64,000 bases of DNA, from NCBI RefSeq assembly GCF_010727605.1, contig NZ_AP022568.1, positions 3,224,001-3,288,000 on the forward strand. The letters run 5' to 3'. Below, one piece after another: positions 15,987 to 25,987 of this stretch (position 1 is its first letter; each line of letters starts with the position of its first letter). The notes under the pieces are model-generated. The model saw only the letters and a list, made by a program, of their open reading frames with translations. It did no database searches and was not told where the DNA came from. The position numbers and the translations under genes were made by a program. Source of the stretch: Mycobacterium simiae (GTDB taxonomy: Bacteria; Actinomycetota; Actinomycetes; Mycobacteriales; Mycobacteriaceae).

Positions 15987-16898
15987 CTAGCCGGTCAGCA
16001 GCGGCGCGAGCCAGGTCAGCTCGGCCGGTAGCTGGGAACTCCAAAACGCGGGATTGTGACCGCCCGGTGAGAAGCCGCCCGCGGGCGGATTAGGCAACTG
16101 CGCGATGAACTGCTTGGTCGCGTCGTAGAACGGATCGCTGTCACCGCAGTCGATGCGGATCGGAATGGACGACAGCGCAGGCATTCCGAACACCGAATTC
16201 GCCGCAAAATCGTCGGGTCCGTCGAAAGCGCCGGGCGCCGCCGCCCCCGACGACAGCCATAACGCCGGGCTCACCGCGCAGATGGCCGCGGTCCGTGCCG
16301 CCCCCAGCCGTCCGCCGAGCAACAACGCGCCATACCCGCCCATCGACCACCCCAGAAACGCCACCCGCGAGGTGTCCAGCCGCTGGGTGTCGAGCATCGG
16401 AAGCAGTTCGCCCAGCACCATCGCCCCGGAGTCCTCTCCGGAAGCCCGCTTGTGCCAATAACTGCCGCCGCCGTCGACGGCGACGACCGCGAAGGGCGGC
16501 AACCCGGCGTTGACCGCCTGGGCCAGACCCTGCTCGACGCCGCCGGCCATCACGGTGGCCGCGTCACTGCCCTTGCCGTGCAGTGCGATCACCGGTCGCA
16601 GCGGCTTCGTCTGCCCCGGCGGCCGCGCGATGGCCCAGTTGGTCGAGATCCCGCCCCGGGCCGCCGACACGAACGAACCGGTCGTCATGGTGGGCGCCGG
16701 TTCGCCTGGTGCGGCCGGCTCGAGCGGCGCAGCCGGCGGGGCCATCGGCACCTGCGTGCTGGCCGTCGACACGGGAACGCTGCGAGATGTTCTGGTGTGC
16801 AACAGGTTGTCGATCACAAGAGCACCCGTTGCACCGATGGCCGCGCTGGCACCAAGACCGAGCACGGCGCGGCGGCTCAAGTCAGGCATGCGGGCCAT
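15987..16898 (-). CDS. Exported alpha/beta-hydrolase esterase
   Basis: An esterase of about 303 aa of the alpha/beta-hydrolase fold, homologous in position to Rv0774c. The N terminus has a twin-arginine-like signal (LSRRAVLGLGASAAIG, Arg9-Arg10) followed by a Pro/Ala-rich linker, so export through Tat and cell-envelope location are likely. The oxyanion region LHGKG, the nucleophile GWSMGGYG (Ser185) and a C-terminal GGHN for the catalytic His are visible. Three clustered ATGs (16901, 16898, 16889) make the exact start uncertain, and no Shine-Dalgarno is clear. It is divergent from a TetR regulator 76 bases away, which is a likely repressor. Confidence 0.88.
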   Translation of the reverse strand: MARMPDLSRRAVLGLGASAAIGATGALVIDNLLHTRTSRSVPVSTASTQVPMAPPAAPLEPAAPGEPAPTMTTGSFVSAARGGISTNWAIARPPGQTKPLRPVIALHGKGSDAATVMAGGVEQGLAQAVNAGLPPFAVVAVDGGGSYWHKRASGEDSGAMVLGELLPMLDTQRLDTSRVAFLGWSMGGYGALLLGGRLGAARTAAICAVSPALWLSSGAAAPGAFDGPDDFAANSVFGMPALSSIPIRIDCGDSDPFYDATKQFIAQLPNPPAGGFSPGGHNPAFWSSQLPAELTWLAPLLTG

Positions 16899-16974
16899 CA
16901 TGCCATGTTGGTCTGGCGGGCCGTTTAGCGGAAATGGCAATGCAGTACCACTTTGGCTGGCACGATGGCTACTC

Positions 16975-17592
16975 GTGACTGCAGCGGTTACTCCGAAAGG
17001 AGAACGTCGACGGTATGCGCTCATCAGCGCTGCCGCCGAGCTGCTTGCCGAAGGCGGCTTCGAGGCGGTGCGGCACCGGGCGGTTGCTCAGCGTGCCGGT
17101 CTGCCCCTGGCATCCACCACCTATTACTTCTCCTCCCTTGACGACTTGATCGCCCGCGCCGTCGAGCACATCGCGATGATCGAGGTCGCCCAGCTGCGCG
17201 CCCGGGTCAACGCGCTATCTCGCCGGCGCCGCGGGCCCGAGACGACCGCCGAGGTGCTGGTCGACCTGTTGGTGGGCGACCTGTCCGATCAGACTCTCGT
17301 CGAGCAACTGATCTCGCGATACGAGCGCAACATCGCCTGCACGCGCCTGACCGCGCTGCGCGAGACCATGCGCCGCAGCCTGCGTCAGCGTGCCGACGCC
17401 GTCGCCGAGGCGATCGAGCGCTCCGGCCGCGCGGTGCGGATCGAGCTGATCTGCACCCTGATCTGTGCAGTCGACGGTTCGGTCGTCTCCGCGCTGGTCG
17501 AGGGCCGTGACCCGCGTACCGCGGCGATGGGCACGGTGATCGACATCATCGATGTGCTCGCGCCCATCGACGAACGGCCGGTGCGGATCTGA
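16975..17592 (+). CDS. TetR-family transcriptional regulator
   Basis: A 205-aa TetR regulator equivalent in place to Rv0775. The helix-turn-helix is at about residues 12-58: RRRYALISAAAELLAEGGF, then HRAVAQRAGLPLASTTYYF as the recognition helix. The C-terminal ligand domain is poorly conserved, as usual. The GTG at 16975 is used; the open frame continues far upstream but only as antisense of the esterase gene. It is divergent from the esterase and its stop abuts the stop of the DUF429 gene. The likely target is the esterase. The inducer is unknown. Confidence 0.9.
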   Translation: MTAAVTPKGERRRYALISAAAELLAEGGFEAVRHRAVAQRAGLPLASTTYYFSSLDDLIARAVEHIAMIEVAQLRARVNALSRRRRGPETTAEVLVDLLVGDLSDQTLVEQLISRYERNIACTRLTALRETMRRSLRQRADAVAEAIERSGRAVRIELICTLICAVDGSVVSALVEGRDPRTAAMGTVIDIIDVLAPIDERPVRI

Positions 17593-18339
17593 TCACTGCG
17601 CGGTCAGCTCCGGCGGCAGTGATGGCGTCACGATGTATCCGGTGTCGGCGTCGCCGTAGCTGGTGATGCGCGCCGGGCAGCGCACCGAGTACAGCGCGAC
17701 ATAGGCGCACACCACCGCATCGACGGGATCCTCGGCGCGCCGCAGCTCGCTCTTGCGTCGCGCGGCCGCCACCTGTGCGCGCAGCCCAGCCCAGTCACGG
17801 TGATCGGCGACGTGTAGCCGCACGTCGGTGTCGGCGAGCCGCTCGACACCGTCCATCAGTATCAACAGCTCGGACCGGAGGCGATCCAGGGTACGGCCGC
17901 GCTTGGCCTTGTATTTCAACGTCCGCTCCAAGCGGAACAGCGCGACGGTCGCGGCATGCGGGTAGACCTCGATCGCGCGCCGCATGCCGGGCGAATGCGG
18001 ATCTAGATCCAAGCCCAGTGCCGCGGCCAACCGGCCCCCGCGCGAACCGTCGGCGAACTCGGGTCTGCCGGTGTTGGCCGGATGAGCGCCGGCCTCGAAC
18101 CGGCGAAAGTCGCGGTTGAGCGCGGCCTCCGCCGGTCGGGTTCCGGTCGGGTTGGTCACCACCAGGGGCGCGTCAAATCCGACTACGCAGCGGCCGCGCA
18201 GGTAAGGCCGCAATTCGGCACGGATTTCGTCGTCGTCGCGGACCGCGCAGGCCCGCACCAGGCAACCGTCGGAGTCGACGACCGCGATGCCGGTCGGGTT
18301 GCGGACACCCCAGGCCAGGTCGACGCCGGCGAAGTACAT
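17593..18339 (-). CDS. DUF429 family protein
   Basis: A 248-aa protein with the DUF429 pattern: an RNase H-like start YFAGVDLAWG with VGFDAPLVVTN as the second acidic strand, and EDPVDAVVCAYVALY at the C-terminal side. The spaced acidic residues resemble an RNase H / nuclease-like active site, but no activity has been established to my knowledge. No signal or membrane segment is seen. It ends next to the stop of the TetR gene and its start is about 80 bases from the divergent purB start. It corresponds to Rv0776c. Confidence 0.87.
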   Translation of the reverse strand: MYFAGVDLAWGVRNPTGIAVVDSDGCLVRACAVRDDDEIRAELRPYLRGRCVVGFDAPLVVTNPTGTRPAEAALNRDFRRFEAGAHPANTGRPEFADGSRGGRLAAALGLDLDPHSPGMRRAIEVYPHAATVALFRLERTLKYKAKRGRTLDRLRSELLILMDGVERLADTDVRLHVADHRDWAGLRAQVAAARRKSELRRAEDPVDAVVCAYVALYSVRCPARITSYGDADTGYIVTPSLPPELTAQ

Positions 18340-18404
18340 GCCGCGAAACTGTAACCACCGACGTCGCTAGTGCGGAAATGCGTTGCCAGTTGCAGTCTCG
18401 CGAT

Positions 18405-18422
18405 CGATAAGCTGACCCGGTG
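18405..18422 (+). promoter_or_regulatory. purB leaderless promoter element
   Basis: The 18 bases ending with the GTG start match those ending with the purC ATG at 15 of 18 positions. The -10 box is TAAGCT (18408-18413), 6 bases before the start. No Shine-Dalgarno is present, so translation of a leaderless mRNA is likely. Confidence 0.55.
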
Positions 18423-19838
18423 AGCATTCCGAATGTGCTGGCCGCCCGGTACGCCAGCGCCGAGATGGTCGCGATCTGGTCGCCGGAGGCCAAGGTCGTC
18501 GCCGAACGCCGACTGTGGCTGGCCGTGATGCGGGCACAGTTGGAGCTCGGCGTTGCCGTGCCTACCGATGCGCTCGCCGACTACGAGCGGGTGCTGGAAA
18601 CCGTGGACCTGGCCTCGATCGCGACCCGGGAACGGGTGCTGCGCCATGACGTCAAGGCGCGCATCGAGGAATTCAACGCACTGGCCGGGCACGAGCACCT
18701 GCACAAGGGGATGACCAGTCGCGACCTGACCGAAAACGTCGAGCAACTACAGATCCGGCGGTCGCTGGAATTGGTATTCACCCACGGGGTGGCCGTGGTT
18801 GCGCGGCTGGCCGAGCGGGCGGTGGCCTATCGCGATCTGGTGATGGCGGGGCGCAGCCACAACGTTGCCGCGCAGGCCACCACACTGGGCAAGCGGTTCG
18901 CCTCCGCGGCCCAGGAGACCCTGATCGCGTTGACGCGGCTGCGCGAGTTGATCGACCGCTATCCGTTGCGCGGCATCAAAGGCCCGATGGGAACCTCGCA
19001 GGACATGCTGGACCTGTTGGGCGGCGATCCGGTCAAGCTGGCCGAGCTGGAACAGCGTGTCGCCGAATTTCTGGGGTTTACAACGGTTTTGACCAGCGTG
19101 GGCCAAGTATATCCGCGTTCGCTGGACCACGACGTGCTCTCCGCCCTGGTCCAGCTGGGTGCCGGACCATCCTCGTTGGCGCACACCATCCGGCTGATGG
19201 CGGGCCACGAGCTGGTCACCGAGGGGTTCGCGCCGGGCCAGGTCGGTTCCTCGGCGATGCCACACAAGATGAACACCCGCAGCTGCGAGCGGGTCAACGG
19301 GCTGCAGGTGGTGCTGCGCGGTTACGCGTCGATGGCCGCCGAACTGGCCGGCGCCCAGTGGAACGAGGGCGATGTGTTCTGCTCGGTCGTGCGCCGGGTT
19401 GCGTTGCCGGACAGCTTCTTTGCCATCGACGGCCAGATCGAGACGTTCTTGACGGTGCTCGATGAGTTCGGCGCCTACCCGGCAGTGATCGAGCGCGAGC
19501 TGGATCGCTATCTGCCGTTCCTCGCCACCACTAAGGTGTTGATGGCCGCCGTCCGTGCCGGGATGGGCCGCGAGGCCGCCCATCATGTGATCCGGGAACA
19601 CGCCGTGGCAACCGCTTTGGCGATGCGGGAACATGGCGCCGAGCCCGACCTGCTGGACCGGCTCGCCACCGACGAGCGGCTGCCGCTGGACCGCGCCGCG
19701 TTGGACGCCGCACTCGCCGACAAGAAGGCGTTCACCGGGGCAGCCGGGGACCAGGTCGACGAGGTGGCTGCGGCCGTCGACGCGCTGGTGAGCAATTACC
19801 CGGACGCCGCCAAATACGCTCCGAGTGAGATTCTGTGA
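18420..19838 (+). CDS. purB: Adenylosuccinate lyase
   Basis: A 472-aa member of the fumarase/aspartase superfamily. It acts twice in purine synthesis: SAICAR to AICAR + fumarate, and adenylosuccinate to AMP + fumarate. The superfamily signature loop reads [17 protein letters not shown] at about 277-293, containing the catalytic Ser. TSRDLTEN near residue 100 and [18 protein letters not shown] near 145 carry substrate-binding residues. The GTG start is supported by the TANNNT box 6 bases upstream. The stop overlaps the cyp126 start (GTGA, 19835-19838), so the P450 is translationally coupled. It corresponds to Rv0777. Confidence 0.97.
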   Translation: MSIPNVLAARYASAEMVAIWSPEAKVVAERRLWLAVMRAQLELGVAVPTDALADYERVLETVDLASIATRERVLRHDVKARIEEFNALAGHEHLHKGMTSRDLTENVEQLQIRRSLELVFTHGVAVVARLAERAVAYRDLVMAGRSHNVAAQATTLGKRFASAAQETLIALTRLRELIDRYPLRGIKGPMGTSQDMLDLLGGDPVKLAELEQRVAEFLGFTTVLTSVGQVYPRSLDHDVLSALVQLGAGPSSLAHTIRLMAGHELVTEGFAPGQVGSSAMPHKMNTRSCERVNGLQVVLRGYASMAAELAGAQWNEGDVFCSVVRRVALPDSFFAIDGQIETFLTVLDEFGAYPAVIERELDRYLPFLATTKVLMAAVRAGMGREAAHHVIREHAVATALAMREHGAEPDLLDRLATDERLPLDRAALDAALADKKAFTGAAGDQVDEVAAAVDALVSNYPDAAKYAPSEIL

Positions 19839-21082
19839 CGATCACCACGGCGCTCTCGGACATCGACTTCACCGATCTGGACAACTTCGCCAACGGGTTC
19901 CCGCACGAATTGTTCGCCGTGCATCGTCGAGAAGCGCCGATTTATTGGCACCAGCCGACCGATAACACCCCCGATGGGGAGGGCTTCTGGTCCGTCGCCA
20001 GCTACGCGGAAACCCTGACAGTGCTGAAAGATCCGATCACCTACTCGTCGGTGACCGGGGGTGCTCGACCGTTCGGCGGCACATTGCTGCAAGACCTGTC
20101 CATCGCGGGACAGGTGCTCAACATGATGGACGACCCCAGGCATTCGCAGATTCGGCGGCTGGTCAGCTCCGGGCTGACACCGCGCATGATCGGGCTGGTC
20201 GAAGACGATCTGCGGACGCGGACGCGCCGGCTGCTCGATGACGTGGTTCCCCGGCAGCCGTTCGACTTTCTGGTCGACATCGCCGCCGAGCTGCCCATGC
20301 AGATGATCTGCATCTTGTTGGGAGTGCCGGAATCCGAACGACATTGGCTGTTCCAGGCCATCGAGCCACAGTTCGACTTCGGTGGATCACGCCGGGCCGC
20401 CCTGCCGCAGCTACCCGCGGAAGAAGCAGGGTCGCGGATGTACGCCTACGGCCAGGAGCTGATCGCGGCCAAGCGCGCCAACCCCACCGACGACATGTTG
20501 TCGATCGTCGCCAACGCCGTCCTCGACGACGCCGACGCGCCGGCGTTGTCGGATCTCGAGCTGTACCTGTTCTTCAGCCTGCTATTCAGTGCCGGTGCCG
20601 AGACGACCCGTAACTCGGTCGCCGGCGGGCTGCTGGCGCTGGCCGAACACTCCGACCAATTGGCCAGGCTGCGTAGCGATTTCGAGCTGTTGCCGACCGC
20701 GATCGAAGAGATCGTGCGCTGGACGTCGCCGTCGCCGTCCAAACGACGCACCGCCACGCGAGACGTCGTCCTCGGCGGCCAGGCGATCCGCGCCGGTGAG
20801 AAGGTGCAGATCTGGGAGGGTTCGGCCAACCGCGACGGCGACGTTTTCGACCAACCGGACGAGTTCGACATCGGCCGGAAACCCAATCCGCACTTGGGAT
20901 TCGGCCAAGGTGTGCACTACTGCCTGGGCGCCAATCTGGCACGCCTGGAGTTGCGCGTCCTGTTCGAGGAGCTGCTGTCGCGTTTCGGTGCGGTCCGAGT
21001 GGCCGGCCCCGTCGAATGGACACGGAGCAACCGGCACACCGGTATCCGGCACTTGATCGTGGAACTCATCGAGGAACAGTGA
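19835..21082 (+). CDS. cyp126: Cytochrome P450 CYP126 family
   Basis: A 415-aa soluble P450 monooxygenase. The I-helix oxygen-activation motif AGAETT is at residues 253-258, the ExxR pair is Glu292/Arg295, and the heme loop [10 protein letters not shown] at 356-365 has the proximal Cys363. No membrane anchor is present, as expected for bacterial P450s; ferredoxin and reductase partners must come from elsewhere. The start overlaps the purB stop by GTGA. This coupling to a purine gene is the same as purB-cyp126 (Rv0777-Rv0778) in M. tuberculosis. The physiological substrate of CYP126 is not known to me. Confidence 0.94.
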   Translation: MTITTALSDIDFTDLDNFANGFPHELFAVHRREAPIYWHQPTDNTPDGEGFWSVASYAETLTVLKDPITYSSVTGGARPFGGTLLQDLSIAGQVLNMMDDPRHSQIRRLVSSGLTPRMIGLVEDDLRTRTRRLLDDVVPRQPFDFLVDIAAELPMQMICILLGVPESERHWLFQAIEPQFDFGGSRRAALPQLPAEEAGSRMYAYGQELIAAKRANPTDDMLSIVANAVLDDADAPALSDLELYLFFSLLFSAGAETTRNSVAGGLLALAEHSDQLARLRSDFELLPTAIEEIVRWTSPSPSKRRTATRDVVLGGQAIRAGEKVQIWEGSANRDGDVFDQPDEFDIGRKPNPHLGFGQGVHYCLGANLARLELRVLFEELLSRFGAVRVAGPVEWTRSNRHTGIRHLIVELIEEQ

Positions 21083-21193
21083 GGTTTCGGCTCGCCGACA
21101 CCGAGCCCTCGCCCGATATGGTCGCCGCGGTGATGACGACCGGGATTGCTACCCGATGGGCTGCAGGCAACGCCACGCAGTCGTATCCGCCGG

Positions 21194-21814
21194 TTAGCGC
21201 CGGCGAACTGCGATGCCCGCCGCGCGCAGTTCCAGCGCCGCCAACGCGTGGATGGTATTGGGATCCTCGCGACGCCAGCCGCCGACCGGATCCGCACTGA
21301 CCGCGGCCAGCTTCGCCGGTGAGCGGTTGGTCAATGCCCGCAGGGCCAGCAGCTGCTCGCCCGCCGGGGTGGCGACCAGCGCGGTGACCGTCAACTTGCG
21401 CCGGAAGAAGCGCAGCCGCAGATAAAGCCACGGCGTGACCGCCACCAGGATTGGCGCCGCGACCACGGCCAGTGCGAGCAGCACTGCCAGCCAGCTTGCC
21501 GTGGTGTCCAACTCGTGCAGGGCGCCCGCGATGTCGACAGCCGCTTGACTGGCCGCATTGAGCGGCTTGCCAACCGCGTCCCCGACGAGCGGAACATGTT
21601 GTGCCCCATGGCCGGCCGAACCCAAGTTGTCAGCAATGCTATGGGCGCCACTCTCCACCTGCCGGCCGGCGTCGGCGATAGTCGAGAGGGCATCGTAGAC
21701 GGCGGTGCCGATCAACAGCCAGATCGCCGTCCACACGACGATGACGGCGTCGCTGAACAACTGGGCCAGCAGCCGGCCCGGCCTGGTGGCGTAGGGCAAA
21801 AAGCGCGATCTCAT
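21194..21814 (-). CDS. Conserved membrane protein, Rv0779c-like
   Basis: A 206-aa protein with an N-terminal hydrophobic segment (about residues 20-40) and a second strong one at about 111-132 (WLAVLLALAVVAAPILVAV). The loop between them is Gly/Ala/His-rich and probably extracytoplasmic; the C-terminal part is basic and cytosolic. No catalytic motif is recognised. The ATG at 21814 gives a plausible MRSRFLPYATR start; the longer open frame is antisense-like. It lies between cyp126 and purC, as Rv0779c does, with its start 62 bases from the divergent purC start. The function is unknown. Confidence 0.82.
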   Translation of the reverse strand: MRSRFLPYATRPGRLLAQLFSDAVIVVWTAIWLLIGTAVYDALSTIADAGRQVESGAHSIADNLGSAGHGAQHVPLVGDAVGKPLNAASQAAVDIAGALHELDTTASWLAVLLALAVVAAPILVAVTPWLYLRLRFFRRKLTVTALVATPAGEQLLALRALTNRSPAKLAAVSADPVGGWRREDPNTIHALAALELRAAGIAVRRR

Positions 21815-21861
21815 GACCTCGATCCCAGCACAGCTCCCGCCCCGACGGTCGTCGCGACGCC

Positions 21862-21879
21862 CGATAGGCTGGCCCGATG
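21862..21879 (+). promoter_or_regulatory. purC leaderless promoter element
   Basis: TAGGCT (21865-21870) sits exactly 6 bases before the ATG. This 18-base block matches the purB block at 18405-18422 at 15 of 18 positions. No ribosome binding site precedes the ATG. Confidence 0.55.
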
Positions 21880-22782
21880 CGCCCTGCACTGTCCGACTAT
21901 CAGCACCTGGCCAGCGGAAAGGTCCGTGAGCTCTACCGCGTCGACGGCGAGCATCTGTTGCTGGTCGCCAGCGACCGGATCTCCGCATATGACTTCGTCC
22001 TGGACAGCACAATCCCGGACAAGGGACGCATCCTGACCGCGATGAGCGTCTTCTTCTTCGGCCTCGTCTCTGAACTCACCGACACTCCCAATCACCTGGC
22101 CGGACCGCCCGACGACCCGCGCATCCCCGACTCGGTGCTGGGCCGCGCGCTGGTGGTACGGCAGTTGGAGATGATGCCCGTCGAATGCGTGGCTCGGGGA
22201 TACCTGACCGGCTCCGGGTTGCTCGACTACCAGAAGACCGGACAGGTATGCGGCATCGAATTACCGCCCGGCCTGGTCGAAGCCAGCAAGTTCGCCGAGC
22301 CGCTATTCACACCAGCCACCAAGGCCGCGCTGGGCGACCACGACGAAAACATCGCCTTCGACCGGGTGATAGAGCTGGTGGGTGCGGACCGCGCCAACCA
22401 GCTACGCGATCGCACGCTGCAGATCTATGCCCAGGCCGCCGACCACGCGCTGACGAGGGGAATCATCATCGCCGACACGAAGTTCGAATTCGGCACCGAC
22501 CCGGACGGCAATCTGCTATTGGCCGACGAAATCTTCACTCCCGACTCGTCGCGGTACTGGCCCGCTGAGGATTACCGAGTCGGGGTGGTGCAGACCAGTT
22601 TCGACAAGCAGTTCGTGCGTAACTGGCTGACGAGCCCGGAATCCGGCTGGGACCGGCACGGCTCCATACCGCCACCGCCGTTGCCGCAGCCGATCATCGA
22701 CGCCACTCGTGACCGTTACCTCAACGCCTACGAACGCATCTCCGGCTTGAGTTTCGACGACTGGATCGGCCCGGCGGCATGA
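21877..22782 (+). CDS. purC: Phosphoribosylaminoimidazole-succinocarboxamide synthase (SAICAR synthetase)
   Basis: A 301-aa enzyme joining CAIR and aspartate with ATP to give SAICAR, which purB then cleaves. The N-terminal GKVRELY and [11 protein letters not shown] are the nucleotide-binding and family signatures. [17 protein letters not shown] follows, and the metal/ATP site [10 protein letters not shown] is at about 199-208, with [15 protein letters not shown] after it. This is the longer form seen in actinobacteria and yeast. The stop overlaps the ptrB start by ATGA (22779-22782). It corresponds to Rv0780. Confidence 0.97.
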   Translation: MRPALSDYQHLASGKVRELYRVDGEHLLLVASDRISAYDFVLDSTIPDKGRILTAMSVFFFGLVSELTDTPNHLAGPPDDPRIPDSVLGRALVVRQLEMMPVECVARGYLTGSGLLDYQKTGQVCGIELPPGLVEASKFAEPLFTPATKAALGDHDENIAFDRVIELVGADRANQLRDRTLQIYAQAADHALTRGIIIADTKFEFGTDPDGNLLLADEIFTPDSSRYWPAEDYRVGVVQTSFDKQFVRNWLTSPESGWDRHGSIPPPPLPQPIIDATRDRYLNAYERISGLSFDDWIGPAA

Positions 22783-24941
22783 CGGAGGTCAACGCCCCGA
22801 CGGCGTCGCCGCCGGTCGCCAAGCGTGTTCCGACCACCCGTGAGCACCACGGCGACGTCTTCGTCGACCCCTACGAGTGGTTGCGTGAGAAATCCAATCC
22901 CGAGGTCATCGCCTACCTGGAGGCCGAAAACGACTACACCGACCGGAGGCTTGAACATCTAGAACCGCTGCGGCAGCAGCTTTTCGACGAGATCAAGGCG
23001 CGCACCAAGGAGACCGACCTCTCGGTGCCCACCCGGCAGGGCGATTGGTGGTACTACTCACGCACGTTCGAGGGTCAGCAGTACCGTGTTCAATGCCGGT
23101 GCCCGGTCGCTGACCCCGACGACTGGGACCCGCCGGCCCTGGACGAGAACACCGACATTGCTGATGAGCAAATACTGCTCGATTCGAACGAAGAGGCCGA
23201 GGGGTACGACTTCTTCGCCCTGGGCGCCGCCTTGGTGAGCCTGGATGCCCAGCTGCTCGCCTACTCCGTCGACACTGTCGGCGACGAGCGGTATACCTTG
23301 CGGTTCAAGGATTTACGTACGGGCGAGAAATACCCAGACGAAATTGCCGATATCGCGAGCGGAGTGACATGGGCCGCGGACAACCGGACGGTGTACTACC
23401 TGACCCTGGACGACGCACACCGCCCGGACAAGGTGTGGCGGTATCGGCTGGGCTCCGGCGAGCCGGCGGAATTGGTCTATCACGAAGCCGACGAGCGATT
23501 TTGGCTCGGGGTGGGGCTGAGCCGCAGCGAAGCCTACGTTTTCATCGCGTCCGGTTCGTCCATCACCTCTGAGGTTCACTACGCCGACGCGTGGGACCCA
23601 CAGGCCCGATTCACCGTCGTGTTGCCGCGCCGGGACGGCGTCGAGTACTCGGTGGAGCACGCGATAGCCGGCGCGGGGGACCGCTTCCTGATTCTGCACA
23701 ACGACGGCGCGGTGAATTTCACTCTCACCGAGGCCCCGGTCAGCGATCCCACCCAGCAGCGAACGCTGATCCCACACCGCGATGACGTGCGGATCGAAGC
23801 CGCGGATGCCTTCGCCAGTCATCTGGTGATCAGCTACCGGCGCGCAGCCCTGCCGCGAATACAGTTGTGGCCCATCGCTTCCGACGGCAGCTACGGTGAG
23901 CCGGAGGAGATCGGTTTCGAGTCGGAACTGATGTCGTCGGGCCTGGGTGCCAATCCGAACTGGGTTTCGCCAAAGCTTCGGGTCAGGGCGGGGTCTTTGG
24001 TCACGCCGTTGCGGATCTATGACATCGACCTGAGCACCGGCGAGCGCACGCTGCTGCGGGAGCAGCCCGTGCTCGGCGACTATCGACCCGATTACTATGT
24101 GGAGCGCCGCGACTGGGCACCGGCCTCCGACGGCACCTTGATCCCGGTCTCGATCGTGCATCGGGCCGGTCTGGACCTTCCCGCTCCCACCCTCATCTAC
24201 GGCTACGGCGCCTACGAAATCTGCACGGATCCAAGCTTTTCGATAGCGCGGTTGTCGCTGTTGGACCGGGGCATGGTGTTCGCGATTGCCCATGCCCGCG
24301 GCGGGGGAGAGATGGGCCGGCTGTGGTACGAGCACGGCAAGCTGTTGGAGAAGAAGAACACGTTCACCGACTTCGTTGCGGCAGCACAGCATCTGGTGGA
24401 TTCCGGCGTGACGCGCCCGGACCGGCTCGTGGCGTTGGGTGGCAGTGCCGGTGGGTTGCTGATGGGCGCGGTGGCCAACCTGGCGCCGGATCTGTTCGCC
24501 GGAATCCTCGCCCAGGTTCCGTTCGTCGACCCGCTGACCACCATCCTGGACCCGTCGCTGCCGCTGACCGTCACCGAGTGGGACGAATGGGGAAACCCGT
24601 TGAGCGACAGTGAAGTCTACGCATACATGAAGTCCTATTCGCCCTATGAGAATGTCGAGACCAAAAGGTATCCCGCCATCTTGGCGATGACCTCGCTCAA
24701 TGACACCCGGGTGTACTACGTGGAACCGGCCAAATGGGTTGCCGCACTGCGGCACGCCAACCCGGACGGGAACACGGTGTTGCTCAAGACTCAGATGGCG
24801 GCGGGCCACGGTGGGGTCAGTGGCCGTTACCGGGCATGGCAGGAAACCGCGTTTCAGTACGCCTGGCTATTATCCGTTGCCGACGGCAACCGCTACGGCG
24901 GCGGCGAGAAAGACGATCTCGGTGCCGGTGCGCGACGGTAG
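22779..24941 (+). CDS. ptrB: Protease II (oligopeptidase B), intact
   Basis: A 720-aa serine peptidase of the prolyl oligopeptidase family S9. It cleaves small peptides after basic residues in the cytosol. The N-terminal half is a beta-propeller (about residues 80-420) and the C-terminal half an alpha/beta hydrolase. The triad is Ser556 (GGSAGG), Asp642 (LNDTRV) and His677 (AGHGG). In M. tuberculosis H37Rv I recall this locus annotated as two pieces, ptrBa and ptrBb; here it is a single frame. It is translationally coupled to purC by ATGA. The last 24 codons (tail [12 protein letters not shown]...) run antisense over the end of the DoxX gene and look unconserved. Confidence 0.95.
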   Translation: MTEVNAPTASPPVAKRVPTTREHHGDVFVDPYEWLREKSNPEVIAYLEAENDYTDRRLEHLEPLRQQLFDEIKARTKETDLSVPTRQGDWWYYSRTFEGQQYRVQCRCPVADPDDWDPPALDENTDIADEQILLDSNEEAEGYDFFALGAALVSLDAQLLAYSVDTVGDERYTLRFKDLRTGEKYPDEIADIASGVTWAADNRTVYYLTLDDAHRPDKVWRYRLGSGEPAELVYHEADERFWLGVGLSRSEAYVFIASGSSITSEVHYADAWDPQARFTVVLPRRDGVEYSVEHAIAGAGDRFLILHNDGAVNFTLTEAPVSDPTQQRTLIPHRDDVRIEAADAFASHLVISYRRAALPRIQLWPIASDGSYGEPEEIGFESELMSSGLGANPNWVSPKLRVRAGSLVTPLRIYDIDLSTGERTLLREQPVLGDYRPDYYVERRDWAPASDGTLIPVSIVHRAGLDLPAPTLIYGYGAYEICTDPSFSIARLSLLDRGMVFAIAHARGGGEMGRLWYEHGKLLEKKNTFTDFVAAAQHLVDSGVTRPDRLVALGGSAGGLLMGAVANLAPDLFAGILAQVPFVDPLTTILDPSLPLTVTEWDEWGNPLSDSEVYAYMKSYSPYENVETKRYPAILAMTSLNDTRVYYVEPAKWVAALRHANPDGNTVLLKTQMAAGHGGVSGRYRAWQETAFQYAWLLSVADGNRYGGGEKDDLGAGARR

Positions 24942-25316
24942 CCGTGTGGTCATCGACTTGGGGGGTTGCGGCATCCGGGAGGCGTAGACGTTGGCCGGAA
25001 ACATGGCCAGCATCAGCACCAGGAGGCACCAGGCTGCGCTTGCCCGGGTAGCGGGCAGCAGCAGCCCGACCGCCCCCGCGAGTTCCAGCACACCGGTGAT
25101 GCTGACGAGCAGGGCGGGGGCGGGTAGCCGGGGCGGGACGATCGCGACGAGGTCGTGACGCAGCGGCGGCGCAAAATGCGCGATACCGGTCACGGTAAAC
25201 ATGGCGGCCAGGCCGACGGCAATCGGCGCGGCCCAACCCTGCAGGTAACCGACGCCGAGCAGCCCGGCGACGCCGGCGACGACGCTACCCGACAACAAGG
25301 TGATCAGCGGAGCCAT
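24870..25316 (-). CDS. DoxX-family membrane protein
   Basis: A 148-aa integral membrane protein with four hydrophobic segments: residues about 3-22, 28-48, 66-86 and 91-110, plus a short hydrophobic C-terminal end. The GIAHFAPPLR and GVLELAGAVGLLLP segments are typical of the DoxX/MauE group, some of which work in thiol redox balance at the membrane. Its last 72 bases overlap the end of ptrB on the other strand. It is divergent from a TetR gene with 92 bases between them that hold a 16-base inverted repeat, so it is the probable target of that repressor. I do not recall it at this position in M. tuberculosis. Confidence 0.85.
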   Translation of the reverse strand: MAPLITLLSGSVVAGVAGLLGVGYLQGWAAPIAVGLAAMFTVTGIAHFAPPLRHDLVAIVPPRLPAPALLVSITGVLELAGAVGLLLPATRASAAWCLLVLMLAMFPANVYASRMPQPPKSMTTRLPSRTGTEIVFLAAAVAVAVGNG

Positions 25317-25331
25317 CTCAGATCCAATCTA

Positions 25332-25383
25332 GACAGTGACAAGATACGAAATCTGAGGCTATTCGCTGTATCTAGTCATTGTC
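25332..25383. promoter_or_regulatory. Paired inverted-repeat operator between doxX and tetR
   Basis: GACAGTGACAAGATAC (25332-25347) and GTATCTAGTCATTGTC (25368-25383) are inverted copies matching at 14 of 16 positions, 20 bases apart. They lie between divergent doxX and tetR starts and just upstream of the TATGCT -10 box of tetR. This is the arrangement of an autoregulated TetR operator. Confidence 0.6.
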
Positions 25384-25408
25384 AAGATGAACCCGCTATG
25401 CTGGGCGG

Positions 25409-25972
25409 GTGGACCGTCCCACCTACCACCACGGCGACCTACGGGCGGTGATCCTCGGCCAAGCCGCACAACTGGTGGCCGAACGCGGCGCGGATGGCAT
25501 ATCGCTGCGCGAGCTGGCCCGTGTCGCGGGGGTTTCCCATGCCGCGCCGGCGCATCACTTCACCGATCGTCGCGGCTTGTTCACCGCGCTGGCCGCGCAG
25601 GGCTTCCGGCTGCTCGCCGAGGCGCTGAACGACGCCCGCGGCGACTTCGCCGGCGCCGCGCTGGCCTACGTGCGGTTCGCCCTCGAACACCCCGGGCACT
25701 ACCAGGTGATGTTCGACGGGTCGCTGCTGGACTCCGCGAACGCCGAACTGGCCGAGGCCCAAGCAGCCGCCGGCGCCGAATTGTCCAGAGGCGTGGACAC
25801 ATTAAGTGATCCCCAGGCCAGGGCCGACCCCGCGGCGGCACAGTTGGCGGCATGGTCACTGGTGCACGGCTTTTCGACGCTCTGGCTCAACGACGCGGTC
25901 AACGCCGATGTGAAAGCGACCGACCCGCTGGTGACTGTGCTGCGGATCGCGACGATGCTGTTCGAGGGGTAG
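25409..25972 (+). CDS. TetR-family transcriptional regulator
   Basis: A 187-aa TetR protein. The helix-turn-helix is at about residues 9-55: HHGDLRAVILGQAAQLVAERG, then LRELARVAGVSHAAPAHHF as the recognition helix. The C-terminal domain is of the TetR_C_33-like type (YVRFALEHPGHYQVMFDG). The GTG at 25409 follows TATGCT by 6 bases with no Shine-Dalgarno, so the mRNA is probably leaderless. It is divergent from doxX and is expected to repress doxX and itself through the inverted repeat at 25332-25383. The ligand is unknown. Confidence 0.92.
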   Translation: MDRPTYHHGDLRAVILGQAAQLVAERGADGISLRELARVAGVSHAAPAHHFTDRRGLFTALAAQGFRLLAEALNDARGDFAGAALAYVRFALEHPGHYQVMFDGSLLDSANAELAEAQAAAGAELSRGVDTLSDPQARADPAAAQLAAWSLVHGFSTLWLNDAVNADVKATDPLVTVLRIATMLFEG

Positions 25973-25987
25973 TCGGCCAGCCGGTGG

